Below are positions 6,664-14,049 of a stretch of DNA of 14,049 nucleotides, one piece after another. Location: positions 1 to 14,049 of the forward strand of contig NZ_JAWWCF010000067.1 of the NCBI RefSeq assembly GCF_033720595.1, written 5' to 3'. The DNA is from Lishizhenia sp033720595. Its GTDB lineage: Bacteria > Bacteroidota > Bacteroidia > Flavobacteriales_D > Crocinitomicaceae. Within the stretch, counting starts at the first letter, position 1. Every line of letters starts with the position of its first letter. The position numbers and the translations under genes are program-made. A model generated the notes under the pieces. The model was not told the origin of the DNA and did no database searches. It saw nothing but the letters and a program-made list of their open reading frames with translations.

Positions 6664-6680
6664 TTTCAAAAATCGAGCTG

Positions 6681-6711
6681 CAAAGATAGGAATTTAAATT
6701 CAACCATCAAA
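6681..6711 (-). promoter_or_regulatory. rplU-rpmA promoter (Bacteroidetes consensus)
   Basis: On the minus strand a TTTG -33 box (complement of 6708-6711) is followed after exactly 19 bases by TATCTTTG (complement of 6681-6688), a full match to the -33/-7 consensus of Bacteroidetes housekeeping sigma factor. Transcription should start near 6674. The -33 box overlaps the stop codon of the exporter gene. Confidence 0.85.
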
Positions 6712-7615
6712 CTCTTTTTACAGCAATTTTATTGGCTATATAGACACCTGTTAAAATAACTGTCATAGCCAAGACTTGATAAATGGTAATTCTTTCTCCA
6801 TCAAGCATACCAAACAACACCGCTACCATTGGAATAAAGTAAGTTACACTACTTGCAAACAAAGCTGTGGAGTTGGCTATCAATTGGTTAAAAATAATTA
6901 CTGCCAAGGCTGTTCCAACCAAAGATAATATCGAAATATATCCTAATCCACTTAAAGCATGAGGGTTATTAATTATTGTATCTTGAACACCATAATACCA
7001 CCCTAAAATCAAGGCTGGTAACAAAGTAAATAAGAATGCCATACTGGTAATGGCAAATGGCTTCATTCCCTGTAGATTGTTTTTAATTGTGTTTACCGAG
7101 GTAGCATAACACAAAGTCGCTAAAACGATAGCCATAATGTGCCACCAAGATCCGGAACTACTTAAATCGGCTCCCGCCATCATTAACCAAACAATCCCAA
7201 TGGCTCCAATTACAACTCCAACCACTTGAAGTCGGTTTAAACGTTGTTGGAATACTATCATACCTATCAATAAGGTGAAAATTGGAGTAAAACTATTCAA
7301 CATCCCTGCGTAACCTGATGAAAGTTCCGTTTCTGCATACGTAAACATAAATGCTGGAATAAAGTTCCCTAAAAACCCTACTATCATAATGCTTAGTACG
7401 GTTTTTAAATTCTTTATCTTCGATAAATGTTGAATTGCAAACGGACCTAAAGCAAGTCCTGCCAGAGCCATGCGAAGTGCTCCTACCTGTGTATTGGAAA
7501 AAATCTCATCACCGGATGCTTTGTCTATCATTCCTCTTTTCATAAGAATAAAGGATGAACCCCAAACGCAAGCCAGAAATAAAAGAGTTAACCAGTTTTT
7601 TGTTTCTTTTTGCAT
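6707..7615 (-). CDS. DMT-superfamily transporter, EamA family
   Basis: A 302-residue inner-membrane protein with about ten hydrophobic helices arranged as two EamA repeats. The first repeat begins with the family pattern LACVWGSSFILMKRG and contains TELSSGYAGMLNSFTPIFT; the second begins at about residue 160. Members export amino acids, nucleobases or other small metabolites; the substrate here cannot be told from sequence. The open frame extends to a methionine at 7631-7633 (MDYLCA added), but a perfect -7 box (TATCTTTG, complement of 7620-7627) lies between that codon and the ATG at 7613-7615. A transcript from it cannot carry the upstream start, so 7615 is chosen; the predicted leader is almost nil. 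The 3' end carries the -33 box of rplU, and no terminator is evident between the two genes, so some read-through into rplU is possible. Confidence 0.88.
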   Translation of the reverse strand: MQKETKNWLTLLFLACVWGSSFILMKRGMIDKASGDEIFSNTQVGALRMALAGLALGPFAIQHLSKIKNLKTVLSIMIVGFLGNFIPAFMFTYAETELSSGYAGMLNSFTPIFTLLIGMIVFQQRLNRLQVVGVVIGAIGIVWLMMAGADLSSSGSWWHIMAIVLATLCYATSVNTIKNNLQGMKPFAITSMAFLFTLLPALILGWYYGVQDTIINNPHALSGLGYISILSLVGTALAVIIFNQLIANSTALFASSVTYFIPMVAVLFGMLDGERITIYQVLAMTVILTGVYIANKIAVKRV

Positions 7616-7619
7616 GGCG

Positions 7620-7627
7620 CAAAGATA
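7620..7627 (-). promoter_or_regulatory. -7 box of the EamA transporter gene
   Basis: TATCTTTG on the minus strand matches TAnnTTTG fully and ends five bases before the chosen ATG, so transcription would begin at or next to the start codon. No TTTG is found at the -33 position. Confidence 0.6.
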
Positions 7628-7663
7628 GTCCAACTATCTAGATAGAAGAAAAGCTTTTCTATC
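7623..7663. promoter_or_regulatory. GATAG/CTATC dyad array over the transporter promoter (operator candidate)
   Basis: Four alternating half-sites occur: GATAG (7624-7628), CTATC (7634-7638), GATAG (7641-7645), CTATC (7659-7663). The first pair lies in a perfect dyad AGATAGT-CCA-ACTATCT (7623-7639), and the middle pair forms the 12-bp palindrome CTATCTAGATAG (7634-7645). They cover the -7 box and the region just upstream, where a repressor would act. No regulator gene is adjacent. Confidence 0.45.
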
Positions 7664-7743
7664 ACTTCTAGGATTGCTACAAAATATTCTCACATTTTAA
7701 TTTTTCGAAATAGAAATCCCACAGAAACAAACTAGTTTAAATA

Positions 7744-7763
7744 ACAAATCATTTGTATATTTG
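7744..7763 (+). promoter_or_regulatory. Promoter with overlapping dyad ahead of the metal-binding lipoprotein
   Basis: TATATTTG at 7756-7763 is a full TAnnTTTG match, 17 bases before the ATG at 7781. A perfect 6-1-6 dyad, ACAAAT-C-ATTTGT (7744-7756), touches its 5' edge, a suitable place for a transcription factor. No good TTTG -33 box is present, which could mean activator dependence. Confidence 0.5.
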
Positions 7764-7780
7764 TTGAAAATAAAACAAAA

Positions 7781-8290
7781 ATGAAACCCTTCACTATCAT
7801 CGCTTTACTCGGAATATTCTCCTTAAGTGCTTGTAACGAAACAAGTCCTGAGGCCGAAACTTCCGTTAATTCTGAAGTAATTGAAGAGGAAAAAGTTCAT
7901 GACCCATCTCTTGTAAATGCCAACGCCAGCATTGATGTTGAGGTAGAGGGTATGATGTGTGTAATGGGATGTGGTTCTGAAATTAGAAAACACCTTTATG
8001 CAACACAAGCGGTAAAAAGTGTAAGCTTCGACTTTTTAGAGGGCCGCAAAGCAAATACTGCCACGATACAATATGATGACAGTTCTATCTCTGCTAGTGA
8101 TTTAATCTCTGCAATTGAAGATATAGAAAGCTCAGATTTCAAAGCAAAAGTTAAAGAAGAGGAAGAATCGCAGACGAACACTTCAGAAGATTTCGAAGGA
8201 GAGGAAGAGGAAAGCAGTATTTTAAAAGTAAAAACCAAAAATATCTCCCTCCCTAATCTTACGGAAATTTTGCACCATTTATTCTTCTAA
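7781..8290 (+). CDS. Lipoprotein with heavy-metal-associated (HMA) domain
   Basis: The 169-residue protein opens with a lipoprotein signal, MKPFTIIALLGIFSLSAC, with C18 the likely lipidated residue. An acidic linker leads to an HMA-like ferredoxin-fold domain (about 49-120). Its metal loop is GMMCVMGCGSEIRKHL: C60 and C64 are separated by three residues (MxCxMGC), not two as in the classic GMTCxxC copper loop. Flavobacterial lipoproteins with this variant are familiar, but their metal is not established; copper, zinc or a related soft metal is likely. Methionines at 58, 59 and 62 could also bind Cu(I). The tail is strongly acidic (about 125-145) and ends in a hydrophobic stretch LPNLTEILHHLFF. 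A metal buffer or sensor at the membrane surface is an inference. It is divergent from the EamA gene and 64 bases ahead of the aldehyde dehydrogenase gene, with no clear terminator between. Confidence 0.85.
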   Translation: MKPFTIIALLGIFSLSACNETSPEAETSVNSEVIEEEKVHDPSLVNANASIDVEVEGMMCVMGCGSEIRKHLYATQAVKSVSFDFLEGRKANTATIQYDDSSISASDLISAIEDIESSDFKAKVKEEEESQTNTSEDFEGEEEESSILKVKTKNISLPNLTEILHHLFF

Positions 8291-8354
8291 ACAACAGAGG
8301 GAATTTAATCAAACAATTCTTTCCTTTCTCCACTAATCTTTCTACATTCATCTC

Positions 8355-9722
8355 ATGATTGAGGTGATAAATCCATACACGAAAGAAAAAATAAAAACAC
8401 TCGCCCTGCACACAGACGCAGAGGTAGAACAAAAAATCTTACAAGCTCAAAAGGTAAAATCGGCATTGAAGGCTTTTACCCCCTTTGAACGTTCGCAAGC
8501 GCTCCATTTTATTGCTCAGGAAATCGAAAAGAGAAAAGATGCGTTTACCGAACTTATAATTCAAGAGGCAGGGAAACCTCGAATCTATGCCGCCGGAGAA
8601 GTTGAAAGAGCCATCCAAACCTTCACCATTGCAGCAGAGGAAGCTCTACGCCCACCCCAGGAATTAATGGAATTGGGGCGATCTCTTAAAACAGCTCGTA
8701 AAATTGGTGAAATTCGCTACTTTTCTTCTGGAGTTGTATTTGGAATCTCCCCCTTTAATTTCCCTTTAAACCTAGCAGTACACAAAGTAGCTCCTGCAAT
8801 TGCTACGGGATCCCCAATACTCTTAAAACCATCTTCAAAAACTCCTTTAACGGCAGAACTTTTATTAGAAGTTATTAACGCGAGTAAACTGCCTAAACAC
8901 AGTGTGCAATTGGTACATTGTTCTCGCGAAAAAGGAAATGAATTAGTGGCCGATGATCGCATTGCCGTGCTTTCATTTACAGGCTCTCCGGCGGTAGGTT
9001 GGAAAATGAAACAACAAGCTGGAAAGAAAAAAGTTGTGCTTGAATTAGGAGGAAATGCAGCAGCTATAGTTTGCAAAGATGCCGATATAGAACAAGCTGT
9101 GAACAAACTTTTAGTGGGAGCTTGGGCCTATGCAGGTCAGGTTTGTATCCACACGCAGCGCATATATGTGGCAGAAGAAATTCACGAGAAATTCTTGGAA
9201 CATTTTAAAACAGAAACCCAAAAATTAATCATGGGAAATCCTGCTGATGACAAAACCAACTTTGCTTGCATGATAGATGACAGTAATACACAACGCGTAT
9301 TATCTTGGATAGAAGAAGCAGAGAACAAAGGTGCTCAACTAGAATTTGGAGGAAAAGTGGAAGACAATATTCTTTTACCTACACTACTCTCTTCTACTGC
9401 GAAAGGTATGAAAGTAAGAGACGAAGAGGTTTTTGGTCCTGTTGTATGCATCGAATCCTTTCAAGAATTAAGTGCAGCAATTGAAGAAGTTAATGATAGT
9501 AAATGGGGACTTCAAGCTGCAATTTTTACAGATTCTATTTCAAATTTAAATCAAGCATTTAATGACCTCGAAGTTGGAGGAGTAATCCATAACGAAGCCA
9601 CAACCTTTAGGGTAGATAACATGCCTTATGGAGGTATAAAAGAATCTGGTTTTGGTAGAGAGGGTGTGGCTTATGCCATGCACGATTACTTAGAAGCAAA
9701 AATCCTTGTTAAGAACAAATAA
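8355..9722 (+). CDS. NAD(P)-dependent aldehyde dehydrogenase, lactaldehyde dehydrogenase-like group
   Basis: The 455-residue enzyme oxidises an aldehyde to a carboxylate with NAD+ or NADP+. Expected residues are present: N135 in SPFNFPLN, K158 in LLKPSSKTPL (cofactor), FTGSPAVG (208-215), general base E230 in VVLELGGN, nucleophile C264 in GQVCIHTQRIYV, and E358 in EEVFGPVV. The GQVCxxxQRI loop and ELGGNAA pattern place it nearest the ALDH-21 / lactaldehyde dehydrogenase-like branch rather than betaine or succinic semialdehyde dehydrogenases; the true substrate is unknown. No promoter box of the Bacteroidetes type is visible in the 64 bases upstream, so it may be transcribed with the lipoprotein gene. 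Its TAA stop is directly next to the stop of the convergent WG-repeat gene. Confidence 0.93.
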   Translation: MIEVINPYTKEKIKTLALHTDAEVEQKILQAQKVKSALKAFTPFERSQALHFIAQEIEKRKDAFTELIIQEAGKPRIYAAGEVERAIQTFTIAAEEALRPPQELMELGRSLKTARKIGEIRYFSSGVVFGISPFNFPLNLAVHKVAPAIATGSPILLKPSSKTPLTAELLLEVINASKLPKHSVQLVHCSREKGNELVADDRIAVLSFTGSPAVGWKMKQQAGKKKVVLELGGNAAAIVCKDADIEQAVNKLLVGAWAYAGQVCIHTQRIYVAEEIHEKFLEHFKTETQKLIMGNPADDKTNFACMIDDSNTQRVLSWIEEAENKGAQLEFGGKVEDNILLPTLLSSTAKGMKVRDEEVFGPVVCIESFQELSAAIEEVNDSKWGLQAAIFTDSISNLNQAFNDLEVGGVIHNEATTFRVDNMPYGGIKESGFGREGVAYAMHDYLEAKILVKNK

Positions 9723-12700
9723 TTATTTTTCGGGAAGGTAGATAACATCTCCATTGATATGCAGATAACCTACCTTTCCGTCTTTTACAACTTGTACTAC
9801 CTCATCACTCACCTTGGTAATTAAATCGTATATCGGAGGTATAACTTCTACGCCCTGAGCATTCACCATACCTACTTTTGCACGCTCTAAAGTTTGGAAA
9901 TACTTTCCGCCACAATTGCTCAACTCTCTGTACCCCGGAAAAGACTGTAGTTCTCCACTCTTGTCAATAAGCGTCCATCCCCCCTCTAGTTTCACCGCTG
10001 CGTAGCCATTCACAAAAGGCTTGGCCTCCTCAAACAAGTAATAGAACTGTTTCTTTAATTCGGTATCTATGTAAAAATAAGCTTGATCTTTTACAATCAA
10101 CAAAAAGCCCAAAGAACAGAAGTTTCCTTCCACGTCATCACACAAAAAAGATAGGTCTTCAAATGGATTATAAACATTTACCTTATAATCTTGCTTTCTC
10201 ACCCTCATCTTCAAAAACCCATTGCCCAAGTATTCACATGAGTAATTCTCCTCCATGATTACAATTTCATTCTCCTTACTGATCATTGCAATACATTCCC
10301 TCATCCCCCTTTGCATAAGCAAACGGACTCCATCCTTTTCCTCTTCAATGTAATCAAACGCCTCTACAACTTCAATCAATTCATCACCCTTAAAAATTTG
10401 AACACTGTCCATTTCCCACAGAAAAATCAAACCGCCACTAAGCGCTATACGACCTGCTTTGAATTTTGACTTTTTCTTCGATGCATGACTCTCGTAGTAA
10501 ACAGATCTCTCTCCCTTCGTCACTATAAAACCATCTCCAGCTTGATCCAATTTCACCTTTTTATGTAAAGGATAACTTTCCAGGAGTTCAAAATCCTTAG
10601 AATATAACATTTGCTCCATCCCCGTTTCAATTAAAAAATAACGAGCATTACGCTGTACTTCTCTTACATTAAAGGGGGTTAAAGTATCACCATCTATATG
10701 TATCACCGCCATTTTACTCCCTTTCTTGGTTAAGTAATAACTTTCACTTAGCCAAGATTCTGGCTCTGGCATTTCAATGGCTAGCTCTTCACCATTACTC
10801 GTGTATAGGTACATGCGTCTTCTCTTACGGAAATAATATTCATCGTAAGGTGTAAACTTCAAATACTTGGTTCCTTCATACAACACCTTCCCTTGCTGAT
10901 TGATCAAAATTTTATTTCTACCACTATTCATCAATAAATAGTTAGGATTAAACTTACTCGGTGTAAAATTGACATAGGGCAGTTGAGTAAGCTTTGCATC
11001 GTAAACTACACTTTCTTTTAAAAATTGATAGACTTTAAACATGGTATCTCCAAACTCCTTCATGCGCGAAATATTAGAATATTCCAAAGGCGTTATAATA
11101 GAGTCTTTCTGAATGATTCCGTAATTGCCGTTACGCGCAACAATAGCTTTTCCCTTTGTAAACGGTTGAGCATATGTAAAGGGGTCTGAAAAAACAGCAT
11201 CACCTTGGGCATTGTAGAAATTGAAGTTTTTCTTCACCTCAACATGGTTTCTGCGTTCCATAAACGCAACATCTTTGATCAAGTCACTTAATCGATCTGT
11301 AAAACCATAACCACAGGTATAGTACCTCCAGAATCTACTATCACCATTAAAGGCATTCAATAAAACACCTTCAGGATCCGTCATTTTCACCCCTAACCTA
11401 TATGGAGCATCTGATTGTAATATGGAAAAATAATCCTGACCATTATCGCTTTTGATAATGCTATAGTTCTCAGGTGTATTGATACGTAAAAACTGTTCCT
11501 TCTTATCCCTATAAATCCGTGTAGTGTTGGCATTAAAAACGAACCCTTTATAATCTTCATGATTAATAATGATACTGACTCTTTTATTTTTAGAATAAGA
11601 AAAAGGCAAACTATCGTAAGCTCGTGGTTGTGCAAACTGCGGAGCTACCAAAATCGAATCTTGTTGTTTCACTCCCCATTTCACACTATGTATATATACA
11701 CTATCTGTAGCGGTAATTAAGGATGAATCTAGCGGTTTAAAAACTGTATCACTAAACCACAAAGGTGGAATTTCTAGTTGTGGTTTAAAACTAATATCCA
11801 TTTCACGTTGATTGGAACCATAACCGTAAACCCTTACTACATTTTCAAACGTTTTAGAACCTATTATTTTATTATCCTGCACATAATATTGCGTCATCCC
11901 CTTACCTGAGTACGCCTTAATGAGTGGTAGATTAATTTTAAATTCCTCAAAGGATTTCCCAAGTAAATCTTTTCCATATTTCGTATACAAACGCACCCTA
12001 CCCTGCAAAAAAGTCTGAAATAATTCATGCTCTTCTAAATAAGTTACACCTTCATAACGAGTGGTCAAAACAGGTCTATATAAACTATCTACAACTCCGT
12101 AAAAAGCTTTATTTCTAATTAAGATAAAACCACCTCTCATCGGGAAAAATCCATCCCCCTCTAATTCGCTTATCGTTCTCACCCCATCAGTAATGTTCAT
12201 CTTTCCATCCTTTACCAGGACATAATTACTTTTATGAAAAGATATATCATCCACCAACTGCCATATACTATCATTTGTATGTTTTACATAGGTAACACTA
12301 TCTTCAAACCTCAAGATTTCTAGATCAAAAACTTCGGATGTATTATAATCCATCTCCTTTTGTAAAAATCTATTGAGATAGGCGTCAAAGTATAGGTTAT
12401 AGCCCTTATCCCCGAAGGCAAAAACGATGAAGTTCGGCAACACTTTTTTTACGGTTGGTACTACAGATAGCTCTTTATACAAAAGCGTTTGGGTATTGAA
12501 CAGAAGAGTTTGGTTCTTACTTCTAAATACAAACCAATTCTCTCCAATTACAGAAGACTGCTCTATACCTGCAAATAGTATTTGTTGATTAGACAGTTGA
12601 TATAAAGATTCTTCTCCCTGTTTAAACAAGCGAACTACATCCTTACCAAGGATTTCAATCTTATCATAAATCGGTGGAAGTAATTCTTGGTTTTTAAGGT

Positions 12701-12896
12701 TTACCAAAGCGCATAAATCTCCCTCTCCTTTCGCTACGGCCATGCCATATTTAAATACAGACAATCCTCGATATTGCGGAGCCACAACAATTTCGCCTTT
12801 GGCATTAATCACTCCCCATCTTCCATTTTTCAAAATTGGAAATTGACCGAATGCCAAACCACTAAGTAACAATATGGATAAAAAAATCAATCTCAT
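9723..12896 (-). CDS. Large exported WG-repeat protein
   Basis: The 1057-residue protein has a clear signal peptide (MRLIFLSILLLSGLAFG, cleaved near 17/18). WG repeats are visible at the N-terminus (NGRWGVINAKGEIVVAPQY, W27-G28, and LVNLKNQELLPPIYDKI) and near 406 (VKWGVKQQDSILVAPQF). They recur near 590 (NGNYGIIQKDSIITPLEY), and in three copies at the C-terminus (GGWTLIDKSGEL near 974, KVGMVNAQGVEVIPPIYD near 1010, KVGYLHINGDVIYLPEK at the end). Between them the sequence is rich in short beta strands with degenerate repeats, so the whole may be a long beta-propeller or solenoid. WG repeats are a common but poorly understood family; they are not catalytic as far as known. No sorting domain is seen at the C-terminus. 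The start codon directly follows the stop of the gene upstream (TAA-ATG), which points to coupled translation. Confidence 0.85.
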   Translation of the reverse strand: MRLIFLSILLLSGLAFGQFPILKNGRWGVINAKGEIVVAPQYRGLSVFKYGMAVAKGEGDLCALVNLKNQELLPPIYDKIEILGKDVVRLFKQGEESLYQLSNQQILFAGIEQSSVIGENWFVFRSKNQTLLFNTQTLLYKELSVVPTVKKVLPNFIVFAFGDKGYNLYFDAYLNRFLQKEMDYNTSEVFDLEILRFEDSVTYVKHTNDSIWQLVDDISFHKSNYVLVKDGKMNITDGVRTISELEGDGFFPMRGGFILIRNKAFYGVVDSLYRPVLTTRYEGVTYLEEHELFQTFLQGRVRLYTKYGKDLLGKSFEEFKINLPLIKAYSGKGMTQYYVQDNKIIGSKTFENVVRVYGYGSNQREMDISFKPQLEIPPLWFSDTVFKPLDSSLITATDSVYIHSVKWGVKQQDSILVAPQFAQPRAYDSLPFSYSKNKRVSIIINHEDYKGFVFNANTTRIYRDKKEQFLRINTPENYSIIKSDNGQDYFSILQSDAPYRLGVKMTDPEGVLLNAFNGDSRFWRYYTCGYGFTDRLSDLIKDVAFMERRNHVEVKKNFNFYNAQGDAVFSDPFTYAQPFTKGKAIVARNGNYGIIQKDSIITPLEYSNISRMKEFGDTMFKVYQFLKESVVYDAKLTQLPYVNFTPSKFNPNYLLMNSGRNKILINQQGKVLYEGTKYLKFTPYDEYYFRKRRRMYLYTSNGEELAIEMPEPESWLSESYYLTKKGSKMAVIHIDGDTLTPFNVREVQRNARYFLIETGMEQMLYSKDFELLESYPLHKKVKLDQAGDGFIVTKGERSVYYESHASKKKSKFKAGRIALSGGLIFLWEMDSVQIFKGDELIEVVEAFDYIEEEKDGVRLLMQRGMRECIAMISKENEIVIMEENYSCEYLGNGFLKMRVRKQDYKVNVYNPFEDLSFLCDDVEGNFCSLGFLLIVKDQAYFYIDTELKKQFYYLFEEAKPFVNGYAAVKLEGGWTLIDKSGELQSFPGYRELSNCGGKYFQTLERAKVGMVNAQGVEVIPPIYDLITKVSDEVVQVVKDGKVGYLHINGDVIYLPEK

Positions 12897-14049
12897 TTAA
12901 ATGTAATCTTGCATGATTTTCTCCAAGTCTCTATTGCTTTTAAACTTACCTTTTAATGATGTAAACGCAGGTAATTCACTGATTTCACCCTTTCTAAAAG
13001 CAGCTAAATCCTTAGCTCCGATAATACTTACATCCCCATATTTTGAAATTGCCATTAACAGCATTTTCGAATCTAAATACAGCGGCAAACTCGTTTTATT
13101 CGAAGCTTGTCTTTCGAATACTGCATTGCGATCGTAAACCAATAATTTCACACGATAGTCTTGTGGAGCATATTGAGGAAAGGCCAAAGTAGATACGCTC
13201 GCAAAATACTCCGGTACTTTTATAATTTTATCCCAATTGTAAGTTCCAAATCTATTGATACTCGCACCTCTAAAGGTTTTACTCTTGGTTTTATACGCAT
13301 ACAAAAGATTCGTATTCACACCTTCTTCTGCCTCCATTTCCGAAAGAAATACTGGGGCTACCTTCACTTTCTTATATTTAGGATGGTTGGTGTGAATATA
13401 ATAATCCCCTGCTTCTTCCTCCACATATTTTGGTCGAATCAATTCCGCTTCTAAGGGATTAATTTCATCCAACACCTTCCAAGCGATAACGAGTTGATTG
13501 TTCAAACTCTCTATATGACTATACTCCATTTCTAATCCAACATCCAACACTAGATTGTCTTCCTTGGGTTGCGCTTTTGAGCTATCACTTTTTAGGTATT
13601 CCCAATTTTCGGTCTCTTCATTTAAAGCATAGAAATTATAGCATTTCGTATCTTGATAGTTGGCCAAATCCACCTCTATTTCTGCTCCCTCTTTAATGTT
13701 TAGTTCATTATTATTTTGAGTTGCACCAATTGTAAACATACCTGCAGACTGAAAGTCATAACTCACTCCTGCGCTATCATATTTCATCGGCAAACCAGAT
13801 ACTAAAATATCTACTAAAGAATGGTACTCTTTAAAACTCAATTGAACCTCTCCTTTGATTACTTCTCCTTGCTCATTCACGAGACTATTTGGAGAGATGC
13901 GGATTCGACCACCGTTTTCAAGCGTAATTTCTGCACCATTTTCATTAAGAAAATCAAAGCTTTCAGCGGGAATATCTTTAATTTCAAATTCTGAATAACT
14001 GAGTGGTCCTGCAGGTTCAACTGCGGTTTCTGTAGCTTGTTCTTGTGTC
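12897..14049 (-). CDS. Uncharacterised protein with ZU5-like N-terminal region (partial, runs off right edge)
   Basis: The frame is open from its stop at 12897-12899 to the window edge, giving at least 383 residues; the start lies outside. A GTG at 13878-13880 is not the likely start, because the upstream codons continue a conserved-looking domain: SFDFLNENGAELTIEGG, then IRISPNSLVNEQGEVIKGEV. This G-G-x-x-(hydrophobic)-x-(hydrophobic)-P-x-x-(A/S)-L-V pattern, followed by SGLPMKYDSAGVSYDFQSAG and MFTIGA, recalls the ZU5-like beta domains of many exported Bacteroidetes proteins. The first visible residues (TQEQATETAVEPAGP) look like a low-complexity linker after a signal or lipoprotein sequence, an inference. 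The C-terminal half matches nothing I recognise. It abuts the WG-repeat gene (TAA-ATG), so both are probably one transcription unit. Confidence 0.75.
   Translation of the reverse strand, partial: TQEQATETAVEPAGPLSYSEFEIKDIPAESFDFLNENGAEITLENGGRIRISPNSLVNEQGEVIKGEVQLSFKEYHSLVDILVSGLPMKYDSAGVSYDFQSAGMFTIGATQNNNELNIKEGAEIEVDLANYQDTKCYNFYALNEETENWEYLKSDSSKAQPKEDNLVLDVGLEMEYSHIESLNNQLVIAWKVLDEINPLEAELIRPKYVEEEAGDYYIHTNHPKYKKVKVAPVFLSEMEAEEGVNTNLLYAYKTKSKTFRGASINRFGTYNWDKIIKVPEYFASVSTLAFPQYAPQDYRVKLLVYDRNAVFERQASNKTSLPLYLDSKMLLMAISKYGDVSIIGAKDLAAFRKGEISELPAFTSLKGKFKSNRDLEKIMQDYI

Noticed and set aside
7631..7633. Upstream ATG as start of the EamA transporter
   Set aside because: It lies upstream of the perfect -7 box that would drive the gene, and the six added residues are not typical of the family; the ATG at 7615 is preferred.
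7823..8238. Minus-strand frames opposite the HMA lipoprotein gene
   Set aside because: Serine-rich antisense shadow of the acidic coding sequence; the plus frame has a signal peptide, HMA loop and promoter.
8717..9106. 129-codon minus-strand frame inside the aldehyde dehydrogenase gene
   Set aside because: Antisense to conserved catalytic motifs; no independent support.
12913..13454. Plus-strand frames opposite the ZU5-like gene
   Set aside because: Antisense shadows without recognisable features.
13878..13880. GTG as the start of the rightmost gene
   Set aside because: The frame stays open to the window edge, and the residues upstream continue a glycine-rich ZU5-like strand pattern, so the gene is truncated by the window rather than starting here.
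1..14049. Defence island, CRISPR array, prophage or integrated plasmid
   Set aside because: No regularly spaced repeats, nuclease, integrase, transposase or phage genes were found; most genes are core or ordinary accessory genes.

Overview
The window looks like chromosomal DNA of a Bacteroidetes bacterium, probably of the Flavobacteriales. The evidence is the set of genes (a secreted DUF4783 protein, an exported WG-repeat protein, a lipoprotein with an MxCxMGC heavy-metal-binding domain), AT-rich intergenic DNA, a general lack of Shine-Dalgarno sites, and several matches to the Bacteroidetes -7 promoter box TAnnTTTG. The best promoter, TTTG-N19-TATCTTTG, lies in front of rplU. Most of the window is ordinary core genome. 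No CRISPR array, tRNA, rRNA, prophage or recognisable transposase gene was seen.

Layout. (1) At 1-175 are the last codons of clpX on the + strand, closed by a good hairpin terminator. (2) At 414-4537 is a minus-strand operon, thyA - folA - topB - membrane-anchored thioredoxin-like gene, with gaps of 10 and 14 bases and then a TGATG stop/start overlap. ThyA makes dTMP and releases dihydrofolate, which FolA reduces again; TopB is a type IA topoisomerase, so the first three genes concern nucleotide supply and DNA upkeep. (3) At 4709-5674, rlmH (minus) and a small secreted DUF4783 gene (plus) are divergent. (4) At 5714-5931 is a gene-free element of about 210 bp bounded by 23-bp perfect inverted repeats; this is the most unexplained structure in the window. 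(5) At 5965-6711 is the rplU-rpmA ribosomal protein operon (minus), with a clear promoter and a clear terminator. (6) At 6707-8290, a drug/metabolite exporter (minus) and a metal-binding lipoprotein (plus) are divergent, and both promoter regions carry dyad symmetry. (7) At 8355-9722 is an aldehyde dehydrogenase of the lactaldehyde dehydrogenase-like group (plus), whose stop codon abuts that of the next gene. (8) At 9723-14049 (minus), a large exported WG-repeat protein lies directly behind an uncharacterised gene with a ZU5-like region that runs off the right edge; the two are joined TAA-ATG.

No complete new biological system can be claimed from this sequence. The best candidates for follow-up are the 23-bp inverted-repeat element, the GATAG/CTATC dyad array over the exporter promoter together with a possibly leaderless transcript, and the coupled ZU5-like/WG-repeat pair.
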